A stretch of DNA of 64,000 bases, taken from positions 110,260,005-110,324,004 of the forward strand of contig NC_134703.1 of the NCBI RefSeq assembly GCF_043290135.1. The letters run 5' to 3'. The notes under the pieces were generated by a model. It was not told the origin of the DNA. It ran no database searches and saw only the letters and a program-made list of their open reading frames with translations. Shown here piece by piece: positions 10,549-22,429 of the stretch; position 1 is the first letter of the stretch; each line of letters starts with the position of its first letter. The translations under genes were made by a program, and so were the position numbers. Source of the DNA: Rhipicephalus microplus (Eukaryota > Arthropoda > Arachnida > Ixodida > Ixodidae).

Positions 10549-11856
10549 GTTGTATGTTGCGTCCAGTCATAAGGAATGCATCGTGCAGCACATCAACAAG
10601 TCATACGCTCTAAAAGCTAGCCATTTTGCGTGATGTCAACGTTAGTCTCCGAGAAGTACGAGTTCCTGAACCACAACTCCTCTTGGCGTTTTTGTCCTTT
10701 TGCTGTCGCTTCCCGCGCAAAACGTTTGTTTTTATCAAGGACATAAAGAGAATGTTCGATGATCGTCTTTGTAATCGGGTACCTTGCATGTGCTACCACG
10801 CCCCTTCTTCATCGTCAGTAGTGTCATCATCATCGCCGGACAAAAAAAAATCAACAATGGGCAAGCCTAGAGTCAAAGATGCTTCGCTCCCACCCCTACA
10901 AAAAAAGTAAAATTGTAGGACGAACCACTTGCATGAAACTTGTCGTGTTATATTGAGGGAAGCAAAACCTCTGCTCGATGTGGATACATGCGGTAAGCCG
11001 CGATATATCAGAAAAATATACTGAGGTAAAACTACGATGTGCAACAACTCATGAAAAACAAGCTAGTCTGATAGTATTCACAAAAATACTTGACTGCGGA
11101 TATAGAGGCCCAAGACTACAAAGATGAGCCAGATGAGAGAACTGCGTCTGAATCCGTCTTTTGCTATGTTTGTTCTTTTTTTATTCTTTGTCACGTGACC
11201 TTCTTCATTAAATTCCTCGTTCACTCGCTGCTAGCAACCGCTTCCTCAAAACGCTGTTTGTTTCTGTTTTATCTCAGTCGCCCCAGACTATGTTGGTCGC
11301 CCTTTTAAGCGTATGCATATTGTTTTCGTTATTTCGCCGCTTCGAAAGGTCATGGTCCGAAAGGTTGGTGAAGCTCTGGGCGTGCTGAGTCTCCCCCTCA
11401 TCGCCTCATTTATTCAAAAGGTTCGTCCATTAATGCAGAACGTGATGCGCTCATGGTCGACAAAACCTTCTTCATTCTTTTTCTTCATCACGGAGAACAC
11501 ACAGCTCTTTCTGGTTCCTTAATGTTTCGGAAAATAAAGTTCTGACAGCTTCGTTCGATTCGTTCGCAGTAGGAACAATTTTCTCAAGCTAAGTCTTGTC
11601 GCTCGAGCACATTCCACGCTTAAAAATTGAGCTGCACTCGCAGCTGTTTGCAAGTACCGGCCAGACAAATATTGAAAAATAAAACAAAATAAATATATTT
11701 TAAGTTTGCCGTGACCACTAGCTGTTCTTTGCACAAGTTCCTATTTAACAACTTCGCCGAAAAAACTTGTACTGCTGTCATTTTAGTAATTTTAATGAAC
11801 AACGTTCACTGCGAATGGGCCTACCTGCCGGGTAATGAGGTTTGAACAGCAGAAAA
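10549..11856. other. No supported feature
   Basis: Mixed-composition DNA. Short frames here (for example 10626-10910 and 11090-11308) carry no recognisable domain and I treat them as chance. Confidence 0.45.
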
Positions 11857-11965
<109 letters not shown>

Positions 11966-12132
11966 AGAGCACACTCAGTAAAGTGACTACAGCCTTGCGT
12001 GCTCGAATGACTAAAATAATACTCCAACTGATTTCAGTGATAATTTCAATAATATACGCAAGGCATGCGACGTGCAATTGGAATACACTATCCGCAACGC
12101 ACACACCTCAGAACATAGAGAAAGTAAAATAT

Positions 12133-12637
12133 TGGCAGATCCCACGTACCCTCGGAATCGATGATATGCGAAGCACGAATTAGGAAGGTTAATTTGTCAC
12201 TTTAAAATCAGCACAACCTTACGAAGTGGACGTAAATTATGTCGTACATGACTTCCATGCCATGACTATCTTGTTTTGAAGTGTCATTTACCTTTGTCGT
12301 CCACTCACGTTACGTATTACCAAATTTCGTGCATGTGGAGCTAGCAAAACGGCCACGAGCGTGCTATAAGCGTAGCATGTAATTATGATTCACATGAACA
12401 TATCATGAATACCATGCCTGGACGTGTCATTTACCTTCATTGTTCATTCTCATCACCTGATTCTAAATTTTGTATAAGAGGTGCTTGTGAAACGGCCGCG
12501 ACCGCATCATGAGCGTGGCATCTTGTCGTGTTCTCACATTTCATGATTATTTCAGCATTTCATGATTATGATGTTTGTGCCAGTCATATACCTTCGTCAT
12601 TCATTCACGTCCCGTAAAACAAAATTTGGCATATGCG
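12133..12637 (+). repeat. GATA-bounded composite repeat, copy A, left part
   Basis: It starts TTGGCAGATCCCACGTA, as copy B does at about 16520, and then runs into diverged tandem units of about 145-150 bp. Unit landmarks are ACCAAATTT(N)G, GAGCTAGC(G)AAACGG and CATCATGAGCGTGGCAT, with unit starts near 12307, 12451 and 12607. It is cut at 12637 (ATATGCG) by the RTE-like LINE. The remaining half resumes at 15837. Confidence 0.75.
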
Positions 12638-12703
12638 ATGGCGTAGTTATTACAGCATCCGCCTTGCATGCAAAAGTTCCGTGGTTCAAATCCCGGTGCC
12701 GCG
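12638..12703 (+). promoter_or_regulatory. tRNA-like 5' head of the RTE-like LINE (possible pol III A and B boxes)
   Basis: TGGCGTAGTTATTACAGC resembles an A box in a tRNA D-arm. CTTGCATG sits where an anticodon loop would be. GGTTCAAATCC at 12683-12693 fits the B-box consensus. It starts exactly at the insertion boundary, so it belongs to the element rather than to flanking DNA. Whether it drives transcription is inference. It may instead be a captured SINE head. Confidence 0.55.
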
Positions 12704-12982
12704 CAGTTCCAAACCGGATAAAAAAAATCCGCGTGGTGATGGAACTGCATTAAGAGGCCTGCGGTGCGGCCTCACCGGTAACCATCGCCGGGAACGCCCT
12801 CCCTCGCCAGAGAAGGATTGGCCACACTGGTGCAGTATCTGGCCACTACCTGCCACATGCATACGTCAAATAACTCATGGCCCTCAGTCCCCAGCAGCTG
12901 CGAAGCAACTGACCACGGCGGCGGTCAGATCTGCAACGCAGCAGAGGGTGCTGAGAATCTCTGGATCCGTACAGGCCGCCAT

Positions 12983-15783
12983 TGGAACCTGAACTTGGCA
13001 ACGTGTATTGCTAGAACCTTGTCTAGTGAAGGAAGTCTGGCAGTAGTATTCGAGGAGCTAGAGGGTGTTAAACGGGATATAATAGGGCTCAGTGAGGTTA
13101 GGAGGACAGATGAGGCCTATACGGTGCTACAGAATGGGCACGTCCTTTGCTATCGGGGCTTGGCTGACAGAAGAGAACTAGGAGTGGGGTTCCGAATTCA
13201 CAGAAACATAGCTGGCAACATAGAGAAATAATATAGCGTTCATGAAAGGGTGGTAGGTGTCGTAATTAAACTGAATAAAACATACAAGATGAAGGTGGTA
13301 CAGTCTTACGCGCCTACATCCATCCATGATGACACTTCAGTTGAAAGCTTCTATGAAGACGTGTAATCGGCAATGAGTAAGGTATAAAAACACAGTATAC
13401 TATACTGAAAGGAGACTTTAATGCAAAAGTAGGGAAGAAGCAGGCTGGAGACCACGCAGTAGGAGAGTATGGCATCGGTACTAGAAACGCTAGAGGAGAG
13501 CTACTAGTAGAATTCACAGAACGCAATAATTTACGGATTTCGAATACCTTCTACCGAAAACGAGAAAACCGCAAGTGGACATGGAGGAGCCCTTATGCCG
13601 AAAATAAGAACGAATTAGGCTTTATAAGAAGTGCACACCTAGGCATCGTTCAGGATGTGGAAGTGGTTGGCAAGGTACGATGCAGTGACCATAGAATAGT
13701 ATGCTCTCGAATTCACCTAGACTTGAAGAAGGAACGACAGAAACTGATACGCCAATCAGTGAGCTAGCACTGAGAGGGAAAGTACAGGAATTTAGAGTCT
13801 CGCTTCAGAACAGATACTCTGCTCTTAGTGAGGAAACCAACCTTAGCGTAGATACAATGAACGATAATCAGACGAGTATCATTACGGAGTGTGCAGTGGT
13901 AGTTGGAGGCAGGGTACTTAAACAGAACACGGGCAAGCTTTCCAAGGAAACGAAGAATGTCATTAGGAACCGTCAAATAATGAAATTCTCAAGTACAACA
14001 GACAAACTAGAACTGGCAGAGTTTTCGAAATTGATTAATAGGCGTAAGGTATGAGATGTAAGAATGTATAAGATGAAGATAATTGAACACGCTTTGAAAA
14101 ACAAAGGAAGCGTCAAAGCAGTAAAGAGAAAACTTGGTATAGGCAAAAATCAGATGTATGCCCTAAGGGACAAATAAGGCAAAATAACTACCAATATGGA
14201 TGGGATAGGTAAAATAGCGGAGTAGTTATACATAGATCTGTACAGTAGCCGGGACAACGACGACCTTAACACTATATGAAGTAGCAGTTACCAAGATGAC
14301 ACCCCACCAGTAATGATAGAAGAAGTCAGAAAAGCTTTGGAGAGCATGCAAAGTGGCAAAGCTGCTGGTGAGGATCAGGTAACATCAGATCTGCTGAAAG
14401 ATGGAGAACAAGTTGTGATAGAAAAACTAGCCACCCTGTTTACGAGGTGTCTCCTGACGGGAAGAGTACCAGAGTCTTGGAAGAACGCGAACATCATCTT
14501 AGTATACAAGGCAGGAGATGACAAGGTCTTGAAGAATTACAAGCCAATCAGCTTGCTCTCTGTAGTATACAAGCTATTTACAAAGGTAATTGCTAACAGA
14601 GTAAAGAAAACATTAGAATTCCATCAACCTAAAGAACAAGCAGGATTTCGAACAGGCTACACAACAATCGATCACATTCATACTATCAAACAGGTATTAG
14701 AGAAATGCTTAGAAAATAACCAATCATTATACATAGCCTTCATAGATTACGAGAAGGCGTTTGATTCAGCAAAAATATCAGCCGTCATGCAGACACTGCG
14801 GAATCAGGGCGTAGATTAAGTATATAAACATTCTGGAAGAAATCTACAAGGGATCAACTGCTACTATAGTGCTTTATAAAGAAAGCAACAGAATACCTAT
14901 CAAGAAGGGAGTGAGGCAGGTGAACGCAATCTCCCCAATGCTATTTACCACGTTCCTACAGGAGGTTTTCAGAACCCTAGAATGGGATTAGTTAGGGATA
15001 AAAGTTAATGAAGAGTACCTTAGTAACCTGCGCTTCTCCGATGGTATTGCATTGCTGAGTAACTCAGGGGATGAATTGCAACTCATGATTACGGAGTTAG
15101 ACAAGGAGAGCAGAAAGGTGGGTCTTAAAATTAATCCGCAGAAAACGAAAGTAATGTATAACAACGTCGGAAAAGAGCAGCGCTTCGACATTGGTAACAG
15201 TGCAGTTCAAGTTGTATAATACTATGTCTACTTAGGGCAGGTAAAAATCGTGGAGCCGAACCACGAGAGTGAAGTAACTAGAAGAATAAGAATGGGGTGC
15301 AGCATATTTGGCAAGTACTCTCAAATGATGACAGGTAGATTGCCACTATCCCTCAAGAGGAAGGTATATAACAGCTGTATCTTGCCGGTACTTTTCTTCG
15401 GAGCAGAAATTTGGAGACTTACAAAGAGGGTTCAGCTTAAGTAGAGTTCAACGCAGCGAGAAATAGAAAGAAAAATGGTAGGTGTAACCTTAAGAGACAA
15501 GGAAAGAGCACAGTGGATTAGGGAACAAATGAGGGTTAAGGATATCATAGTTGAAATCAAGAAGAAGAAGTGGACATGGGCCGGGCTTGTAGCGCATATA
15601 CGGGATAGCCTCCGGTCATTAAGGGTAACTAACTGTATCCCCAGAGAAGGCAAGCGGGTAAGGGAGAGACAGAAGATTAGGTGGGAAGATGAGATCAAGA
15701 AGTTAGCGGGTATGAATTGGCAGCAGGGAGCACAGGACCGAGTTAACTGGCGGAACATGGGAGAGGCTTTTGTCCTGCAGTGA
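12983..15783 (+). pseudogene. RTE-like endonuclease-reverse transcriptase, inactivated
   Basis: The translation, followed across several frames, shows an APE-type endonuclease region (LSSEGSLAVVFEELEGVKRD, then IIGLSEVRRT), a decayed metal-binding region, KWTWRSP and CSDHRIVCS. The RT follows: NYKPISLLSVVYKLF, QAGFRTGYTTIDHI and IDYEKAFDSAKI, then GVRQ with the following residues altered. The FADD box is replaced by RFSDGIALLS, so a catalytic Asp is lost. The C-terminus has WTWAGLVAHIRDSLR and KIRWEDEIKKLAG and stops at 15783. More than ten stop codons interrupt it, for example near 13230, 13365, 14053, 14177, 14819, 15219 and 15442. A long-dead copy. Confidence 0.85.
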
Positions 15784-15836
15784 ACGTAGTCAGGCTGATG
15801 ATGATGATGATGATGATGATGATGGTGATGATGATA

Positions 15837-16235
15837 GAGCTAGCGAAACGAACGCGAGCTCACCATGAGCGTCGCGTGTAGCCATAACTTACATGACATG
15901 CACTTTATGATTTCCACGTTAAAGGGCGTCAAACTGCATGGCAAACTTATGTTTGCCATGCAGTCATGTCATGCCATACCAGTTTTGCAATATGTTGTGT
16001 GAACGAAACCACCTTAAGTGTAGCAAGACAATAAAAAACAAATCATGACAATAATGACATGACATCCACTGCAACAGTAGCAAGACCATGAAAATAAATC
16101 ATGACATTCATGGCATATATGTCCAGATTTTTATGTATGAATAACCAGTTATGTTTGTTCTACAGTCTTGTTACGGCATAAGAATGTTGCTATAAATGTC
16201 ATTATCAAAACGGCCAGGAGAGCTAAAATTGTGGG
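15837..16235 (+). repeat. GATA-bounded composite repeat, copy A, right part
   Basis: Resumes the unit interrupted at 12637 and ends with ACGGCCAGGAGAGCTAAAAT just before a GATA array. Copy B ends the same way near 18165. The terminal 300 bp differ from the ~147-bp units and include ATGTCATGCCATACCAGTTT, also present in copy B near 17968. Confidence 0.7.
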
Positions 16236-16515
<280 letters not shown>

Positions 16516-18185
16516 AAAATTGACAGATCCCACGTATAGTAGGAGCCGATGTTATGCGAAGAATGAATGCGAAAGGTTGATATGTCACTTTAAAATCAGC
16601 GCAACGTTACGAGGTGGAGGGAAATGATATTGTACATGACTTCCGTGTCACGGTTATCATGTTTGGATGTGTCGTTTACCTTCGCTGTCTATTCACATCA
16701 TGTGATACCAAATTTAGTATATGCGGAGCTAGTGAAATGACCGCTAGCTTGTTATGAGTGTGGTATGCTGTCATGTTTTTACATGACACGTGTGTCAGGA
16801 TTATCATGTTTGCACCAGTCATATACTTTCGTCATCCCTTGACGTCACGTAACACCAAATTTGGAATATGCGGAGCTAGCGAAACGGCAACGAGCGCATC
16901 ATGAAGGGCCCAATATACTCCTATGTAGCGTTGACGCGGGCGCACGCTGGGCACAGCGACGCTACATTAGAAAAACGCGAGCACTCTATAATCTGACGCC
17001 GTGCGCGACCGACGCGACTAGCGTCCATCAGCGCGGCCCGACGACAACCGGCGCGAAATGCGACATACTGCATTTTGCGCCGATGCGTTACCCACAGAAC
17101 ACTGCGTCTCCCTCTTTTCGTGAAGGAGGGATGCTGGACGCCCTGAAACGCGCATTCCTCAAAAAAACGCAGCGCGGCGCGCGCCTGCGAGTGTATGGCA
17201 GGACCGGTGCCTGGCGTGTCAACGCCCGCGTGACCAGACGAAATGAACGCCGGTGAGCGCGCGCACCGCGTCGCGTCGAATTGTATTGGCGCCTTGGCTG
17301 TTGCATGTAGTCACGTTCTTACATGACACACATCTCATGATATACACGTTTGCACCAGTCGCATACCTTCGTCATCCACTGACGTCACGTAATACCAAAT
17401 TTGGCATACGTAAAGCCAGCGAAGTGGCCGCGAGCACATCATGAGTCTGGCTTGTAGTCATGTTGTCACATGACACGCATGTCGTCTTTATCATGTTTGT
17501 GTGTCTCATTTACCTATGTCGTCTGTTCGCGTCGCGTAGTACCCAGTTTGGTACATGTGAAGCTATCGAAACGCCCGCGAGCGCATCATGAGCGTAGCAT
17601 GTAGTCATGTTGTTACATGACATGCATCTCATGTTCATCATATTTGCACCAGTATTATACCTTCGTCATTCATGCACGTTCCCGTAATACCAAATTTGAT
17701 ATGTGAAGCTAGCGAAGCGGCAGCCAGCGCATCATAAGCGTAGCATATAGTCCTGTTGTTACATGACACGTATCTCATGATAAACATGTTTGCACTCGTC
17801 ACATACCTTCGTCATTCATTCGCGTATTGTAATACCATGTTTGGTACCTGTGACGCTAGCGAAACGGCAACGAACGCATCTTGAGCGTGGCATGTAGCCA
17901 TGTTGGTACAAGACACGCATGTCATGGTTTTCATGTTAGGGTCTGTCGCTTGTGTTTGCCACTCAATCATGTCATATCATACCTGTTTTGCAACATGCCA
18001 CGTGAACTAAACCACCGCAAGAGATGCAGGACAATGAAATGTAAATTAATACATTCATGAAATCCATATCATGAATTTCATGTTACGAATAGTCAAATAT
18101 GTTCTTCATACAGCCATGTCATGCCACACCAAGTTTGGTGTTGATACCATTAGCGAAATGGCCAGGAAAGCTGAAAGTCATAGGT
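16516..18185 (+). repeat. GATA-bounded composite repeat, copy B
   Basis: Opens directly after the GATA array with TTGACAGATCCCACGTA and ends with GGCCAGGAAAGCTGAAAGTC before the next array. Inside are at least six diverged units with starts near 16693, 16845, 17385, 17530, 17680 and 17823. That gives a spacing of about 143-152 bp once the inserted element at 16905-17299 is removed. It also has ACATGACACGCATGTCATG-type short palindromes in each unit. Confidence 0.75.
16905..17299. mobile_element. GC-rich ~395-bp element inserted in a composite-repeat unit
   Basis: The unit is broken after GCATCATGA and resumes at GTTGCATGTAG. The ends are loosely inverted: AGGGCCCAATATAC on the left and, in reverse complement, AAGGCGCCAATACA on the right. 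Part of it (about 16930-17045) matches 28999-29104. A 131-codon frame here has no recognisable domain. Most likely a MITE-like element, of unknown superfamily. Confidence 0.55.
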
Positions 18186-18211
18186 GGCTAGATAGATAAA
18201 TAGATAGATAA

Positions 18212-18264
<53 letters not shown>
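18186..18264 (+). repeat. (GATA)n microsatellite, about 76 bp
   Basis: GATA units with two GATAAATA variants at the start. It closes composite copy B. Confidence 0.97.
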
Positions 18265-19839
18265 CACGCTTAAATTCACTGAAGCTCACCCAGAAATGAT
18301 TCGCATCTAACAGCTATCTGAGTGGTGTTGCACCTCAATATCGAAATCAGCTTCTTTGGGTTTTATGTACGGCGGTACAATACTTAGTTTACACACACCT
18401 TGTTGAATTTGGTCCTGTGGCCAAGGTGCTTATCTTTTGTTTTTGAGACTGCGGGGATATGGGGGATGAAAGAGGACGCAGAAATTCAGCGTTTGCAAGT
18501 TTTGGTTTGTTGAATGAAGTTTTGCCTGCAACAAAATATGAGCTTAAACACACAAAAAGAAACAGTGGATTGAAATTGAAATTTTTTCGCATGATTTGAA
18601 AAGACGTTTTTTTTCGTCTTTTCAACATAACCTAAGGCTGGCATGTCTCATAGTGAAATTTTTAAGACATGTGGCCGTTAACAAAGTCATTACTCTTGCC
18701 TCTCACAGCCTAATGTACTTTGACATAGTGCGACATAGATGCCTTCTCGGCTGTTTTAGCGAGCCTCACTCATATTAATATGCAAGCGCATTAAAAAATT
18801 TCGGCCACAGTCCTTCTATGGGTAATATTGAAATGGTAAGAAATATTGTGGAGGCAGAGGGGAGAGTTCCATAAGACTGGCGAATTATGCATTGTAAGCT
18901 ACGTCGTACTGCCGGAGGTAACATGTAAACAGACGAGAATCATAGCTGAACTAGTAATTCATTCAGCAATTCCGGTACGTAGATGCTTTGAAGAGGTTAG
19001 AGCTTCAAATTTGTGTTTCGCGCAATAATTTCATACGCAAAAGCTTTTTCTCATAAAGGCTGGAACAACGTCGTCGACACTTGCTGCCGCCTTCTGAACA
19101 GATGTGAGAGCCAGCCAGTTAAGCAGCTCTTTTATCGTCGAGTACAGTAAATGAATTTCGACACTCTTCCACTTCAATCAATGGGCTTTACCACCAGGTT
19201 ATTTCTTTCAAAACTTTGTATTCTTCTTATTTTTTGTGAAAACATATGGGAACTAGACGCAGTGGTGTTGGGTGCTCTGCAATGGAGTGAGAAAGAAAAG
19301 ATTATAAATATGTTTTTCCCCTTTAAGTCACTTTAGGCAAATGTTTCAATTACTACCTAACTTTTCAAATAGCTAATAACCTATATTTTCTCAACAGTCC
19401 ATATTTTGTCAAGTATAATAAGAAAAAAAAACAAGCAATGTAGCAACACGAAGTATATACGCCTTAGGGTAGACTTCCAACATGAAGCGCTAAGAAAATT
19501 CGCTTGCATAAAAAAAATTGAGGCGGAGTCACAAACTCTTAAGACCCACGTAAAACTTTAAGGTGCAAAGTTCATCCCTGCAGAACTTTCTTACGATTGT
19601 TTTCCTCCGCTAATTTTTAAATGCGAATTGTACTTCCGCAGCAATCCCAACATCCTCCGTATGCTTCTTCAGACCGGTTTTACCCATACCTTGTATTTTT
19701 ATTATTACAAATACGTGGGGCCTATTTCAGCAGTGCTAAGGTATTACAGTCTCCCGTGCCTATTTAGGCCTCGCTTTACTCATCTGCATTTCCCTAAGCT
19801 GTGAATGCTCAGGTGCAAGAAGCAGGCTCAAATTGATTA
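18265..19839. other. No supported feature
   Basis: AT-rich DNA with short frames only. It ends near the 3' terminus of the Tx1-like LINE. Confidence 0.5.
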
Positions 19840-19846
19840 GAAAAAA

Positions 19847-19852
19847 TTTATT
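19847..19852 (-). terminator. Polyadenylation signal of the Tx1-like LINE
   Basis: TTTATT on the plus strand is AATAAA on the element's strand, about 250 nt after the ORF2 stop and followed by a short T-rich stretch. This fits the element's 3' end. Confidence 0.5.
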
Positions 19853-20104
19853 GCCACAAACGTCAATAACACTCAACAGAACATTTCCGTCTTAGACATA
19901 CTCTAACGATGATGACAAGACAGACGTCATTTACATGAACATGGATATGAGATGACGTTGAAAAAACATGTACATTCGATGGTTCACACAAACACAACCA
20001 CAAAATACTTCAAAGTAAACAAGAGACAAATAAAACATAAATATGTACATTTTGCATATTTACATGTTGGCATGCCATTTCTGTCGGCACATCGACAGAT
20101 CAGC

Positions 20105-22429
20105 CTACCAATACCAGGCCGGCCGAAAGACAAGTTTCACTCGTCCGTCATAGACCGACACAAAAGGGCAAGACCAGTGCCGAAGAAATTCCTCTTCACC
20201 GAGGAAGAAGAGCTCCTCCGACAAAACAGACAGCAGCTCCGAGTACAATCGTTCTAGGATCGGGTAAAGCGCGCGGCGGCGGCGGCCCGCTGCAACCGCC
20301 TCGCAGCGGTTGCGCCAGAGGCAGAAAGCGCCGGCAACAATGAGAAGACAAGCGAAGCGGCCTCGCGAACAACGCCCAGAAGAAACGAAGCGATTTACTC
20401 TAAGGCAGTGAAATCCAGCATGTACGGCTCTCCAAAAAACGCGAGCAATGATACAATGCCTCAGAAAATGCTGATTTGTTTCCCGAAGGGAGCAGTTCGG
20501 ACAAGTTGCTGACTGGACTATTCTCCACCTTTCGAGGCGGTCGAGAGTGGGAAGTACACCCCATCCCAGGCGCCACATGAAGTCCCGAAGGTGTCCAGGC
20601 AGAAAAGAAGCCGTTAAGGAGCTCCAAGACACCCGTCTAGAGCGAGCACGGCGGGCTGGCGGGACCAACGGAAGCAACAAAGCAGCAGTTGTCTCAACTA
20701 TGTGGTTGTTCAAAACATCTATGCCAGGACAGCTCGACTTGACATGGCGAAAAAATGCAACAGTTGTTGCATAAAACGCAGGAAGTGTTATTGACTGTGG
20801 CCCCCTGTTAAGTTGCACATTAGGCATCAAATGGCGAAGGTGAGTACCCAGAAAGTAATATGCAAGCGTTCGTGCGGGAGATTCCTCCCCTTGCACTAGG
20901 CGCAAAAGGAAACGCAGTGCCAGCAGCCGACAGCGTATGGACACTGAAGGGAAAGCAAAGCCTCCTTGAGCACGCTGCTGTCCCAGTGCCGCGCGAGAGA
21001 CCAACTCAGTGCCGCCTGACCAAAAAAAGGAACACAAAGCAGACTGCAGTGATCGCACGATACGTAAAGATGGTTGCACGACGTGAGAAAGGTACCAAAT
21101 GCGACCGCAAAATACAGTCTGCGCAAGGTACCTCCGCTCAAGAAGCGGGAAGTCGAAATCCCGGGCATCCTGAATTTTCAGTCTTACTTCCTCGAGAGCG
21201 TTTAACCAAACAGATTCGCAAATGCCGTAGTGGTTGTATGAAATACCTAAAATACGAAGGGACGCGGCCGGCTGAATGGGAACACTGGCGCTAAGCCTGG
21301 AGTTTGGAGAGCCAATGAAGAAATACCGGGATTTGGAGATGTTCAACGCTGCACCTGAAATGTCGCCATACTGGGAAAATACATGCAGGCTGCGTGAAAG
21401 GCTATCTTCATCTGAAAGGTACAAGGTTATATCATCAGCGAAAGCTGTGACTTTCACGACACCGCTACCAGGAAGCGGAAGACCCCGGACACGTGAATCC
21501 GCATCAAGAGCACGCAAGTATGGCTCAAGGCTGAGGACAAATAGCACAGGAGACAATGGACATCCCTGATGGACCCCACGTGTTATAGAAAAGGCAGCAC
21601 TTTCCCAACCATCCAGAACTAGTGTGCTTTTCAGACCGGTGTACGTATTTTTAATCATTTCCACAAACGAATGAGAAAAGCCGAAGGCTGTGAGCACATT
21701 AAAGATATACGTGTGCTCTAGTCGGTCAAACGCTTTTTCCTGGTCCAAAGACACAAGGATACCACGCGCAGATCGCGACAAAGTATAAGCTATGATATCC
21801 CGTGTGGTATATGACAAGCTGTGTATTTCTCGTCCAAGCACTGATAAAGTCTGGTGATAACCTATTAGGGTGTTCAACAGACCCCTCAAACGTTGAACGG
21901 CTACCGCCGCGAATATCTTATAGTCAACGTTCAGGAGCGTGATAGGTCTCCAATCTTCAGGATTAACAGAGGAAGCATCACCCTTTGGAATAAGCACAAT
22001 GCGTCCATCTCGAAAACTTGATGGAAAGACACCGTCCTCGTAGCATCGCCGGATTACCGCGGTAAATGTAGCACCAATCTCATCCCAAAATGTCAAGTAA
22101 AACTCAACAGGTAAACCGTCTGGCCCTGGGGCCGTTCCACGTTTCATAGATTTCAGTGCCGCCTTTACCTCATCAGCCGACGGAGGGATGTGCAGGCAAT
22201 CTGCAGCTTCTTGAGGAATACGGGGCAAACTTTTAAGCATTGGCGGTGTTTCATCACAGTTAGTCCTCATGGCCGAACACGACATTGCTTCAAAATGCGC
22301 CAAGAAAACAGATCGATCACGCGCAGGAAGCCGCTGCGCAGGTGGTATTTGTGCTGTCATAGAGACAGGTGGCTCTGATTGCCCAAAAAAAGGAATGTCT
22401 CGCGTAGCGCAGCACCTCGGGATGTGCAC
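20105..22429 (-). CDS. Tx1-like LINE ORF2, reverse transcriptase part (774 codons)
   Basis: Reverse transcriptase with all core motifs intact (numbering from the first Met of this frame): GTAPGPDGLPVEFY (98-111), WRPITLLNVDYKIF (160-173), motif A SLDQEKAFD with catalytic D229, GVHQGCPLSPVLFVL (285-299), motif C FADD with D332 and D333, and LRILGISY (391-398). The C-terminus has a zinc knuckle, CPNCSLRETNQHFLRHC (643-659), CX2CX7HX4C. The frame stays open across more than 2.3 kb, so the domain could be enzymatically sound. The Met at 22429 is not the true start. This is the downstream part of ORF2, out of frame with the endonuclease because of a T run at 22383-22389. It makes DNA from the element's RNA at the nicked target. 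Confidence 0.9.
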   Translation of the reverse strand: MHIPRCCATRDIPFFGQSEPPVSMTAQIPPAQRLPARDRSVFLAHFEAMSCSAMRTNCDETPPMLKSLPRIPQEAADCLHIPPSADEVKAALKSMKRGTAPGPDGLPVEFYLTFWDEIGATFTAVIRRCYEDGVFPSSFRDGRIVLIPKGDASSVNPEDWRPITLLNVDYKIFAAVAVQRLRGLLNTLIGYHQTLSVLGREIHSLSYTTRDIIAYTLSRSARGILVSLDQEKAFDRLEHTYIFNVLTAFGFSHSFVEMIKNTYTGLKSTLVLDGWESAAFSITRGVHQGCPLSPVLFVLSLEPYLRALDADSRVRGLPLPGSGVVKVTAFADDITLYLSDEDSLSRSLHVFSQYGDISGAALNISKSRYFFIGSPNSRLSASVPIQPAASLRILGISYNHYGICESVWLNALEEVRLKIQDARDFDFPLLERRYLAQTVFCGRIWYLSHVVQPSLRIVRSLQSALCSFFWSGGTELVSRAALGQQRAQGGFAFPSVSIRCRLLALRFLLRLVQGEESPARTLAYYFLGTHLRHLMPNVQLNRGPQSITLPAFYATTVAFFRHVKSSCPGIDVLNNHIVETTAALLLPLVPPARRARSRRVSWSSLTASFLPGHLRDFMWRLGWGVLPTLDRLERWRIVQSATCPNCSLRETNQHFLRHCIIARVFWRAVHAGFHCLRVNRFVSSGRCSRGRFACLLIVAGAFCLWRNRCEAVAAGRRRRALYPILERLYSELLSVLSEELFFLGEEEFLRHWSCPFVSVYDGRVKLVFRPAWYW

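Larger units (their letters stand above)
12638..15836 (+). mobile_element. RTE-like LINE, essentially full length, inserted in the ~147-bp repeat
   Basis: The borders are readable because the target is a repeat. The left flank ends ATATGCG and the right flank resumes AGCTAGCGAAACG, and uninterrupted units elsewhere read ATATGCGGAGCTAGCGAAAC. The element begins with a tRNA-like head, carries one ORF with endonuclease and reverse transcriptase, and ends in a (GAT)n tail at 15797-15836. RTE-type elements commonly end in short simple repeats. No target duplication is evident. Length is about 3.2 kb, the usual size for this group. Confidence 0.8.

Noticed and set aside
16861..17256. 131-codon frame over the GC-rich insertion
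   Set aside because: It starts in the composite repeat and crosses the insertion boundary, with no domain. Chance openness in GC-rich DNA.
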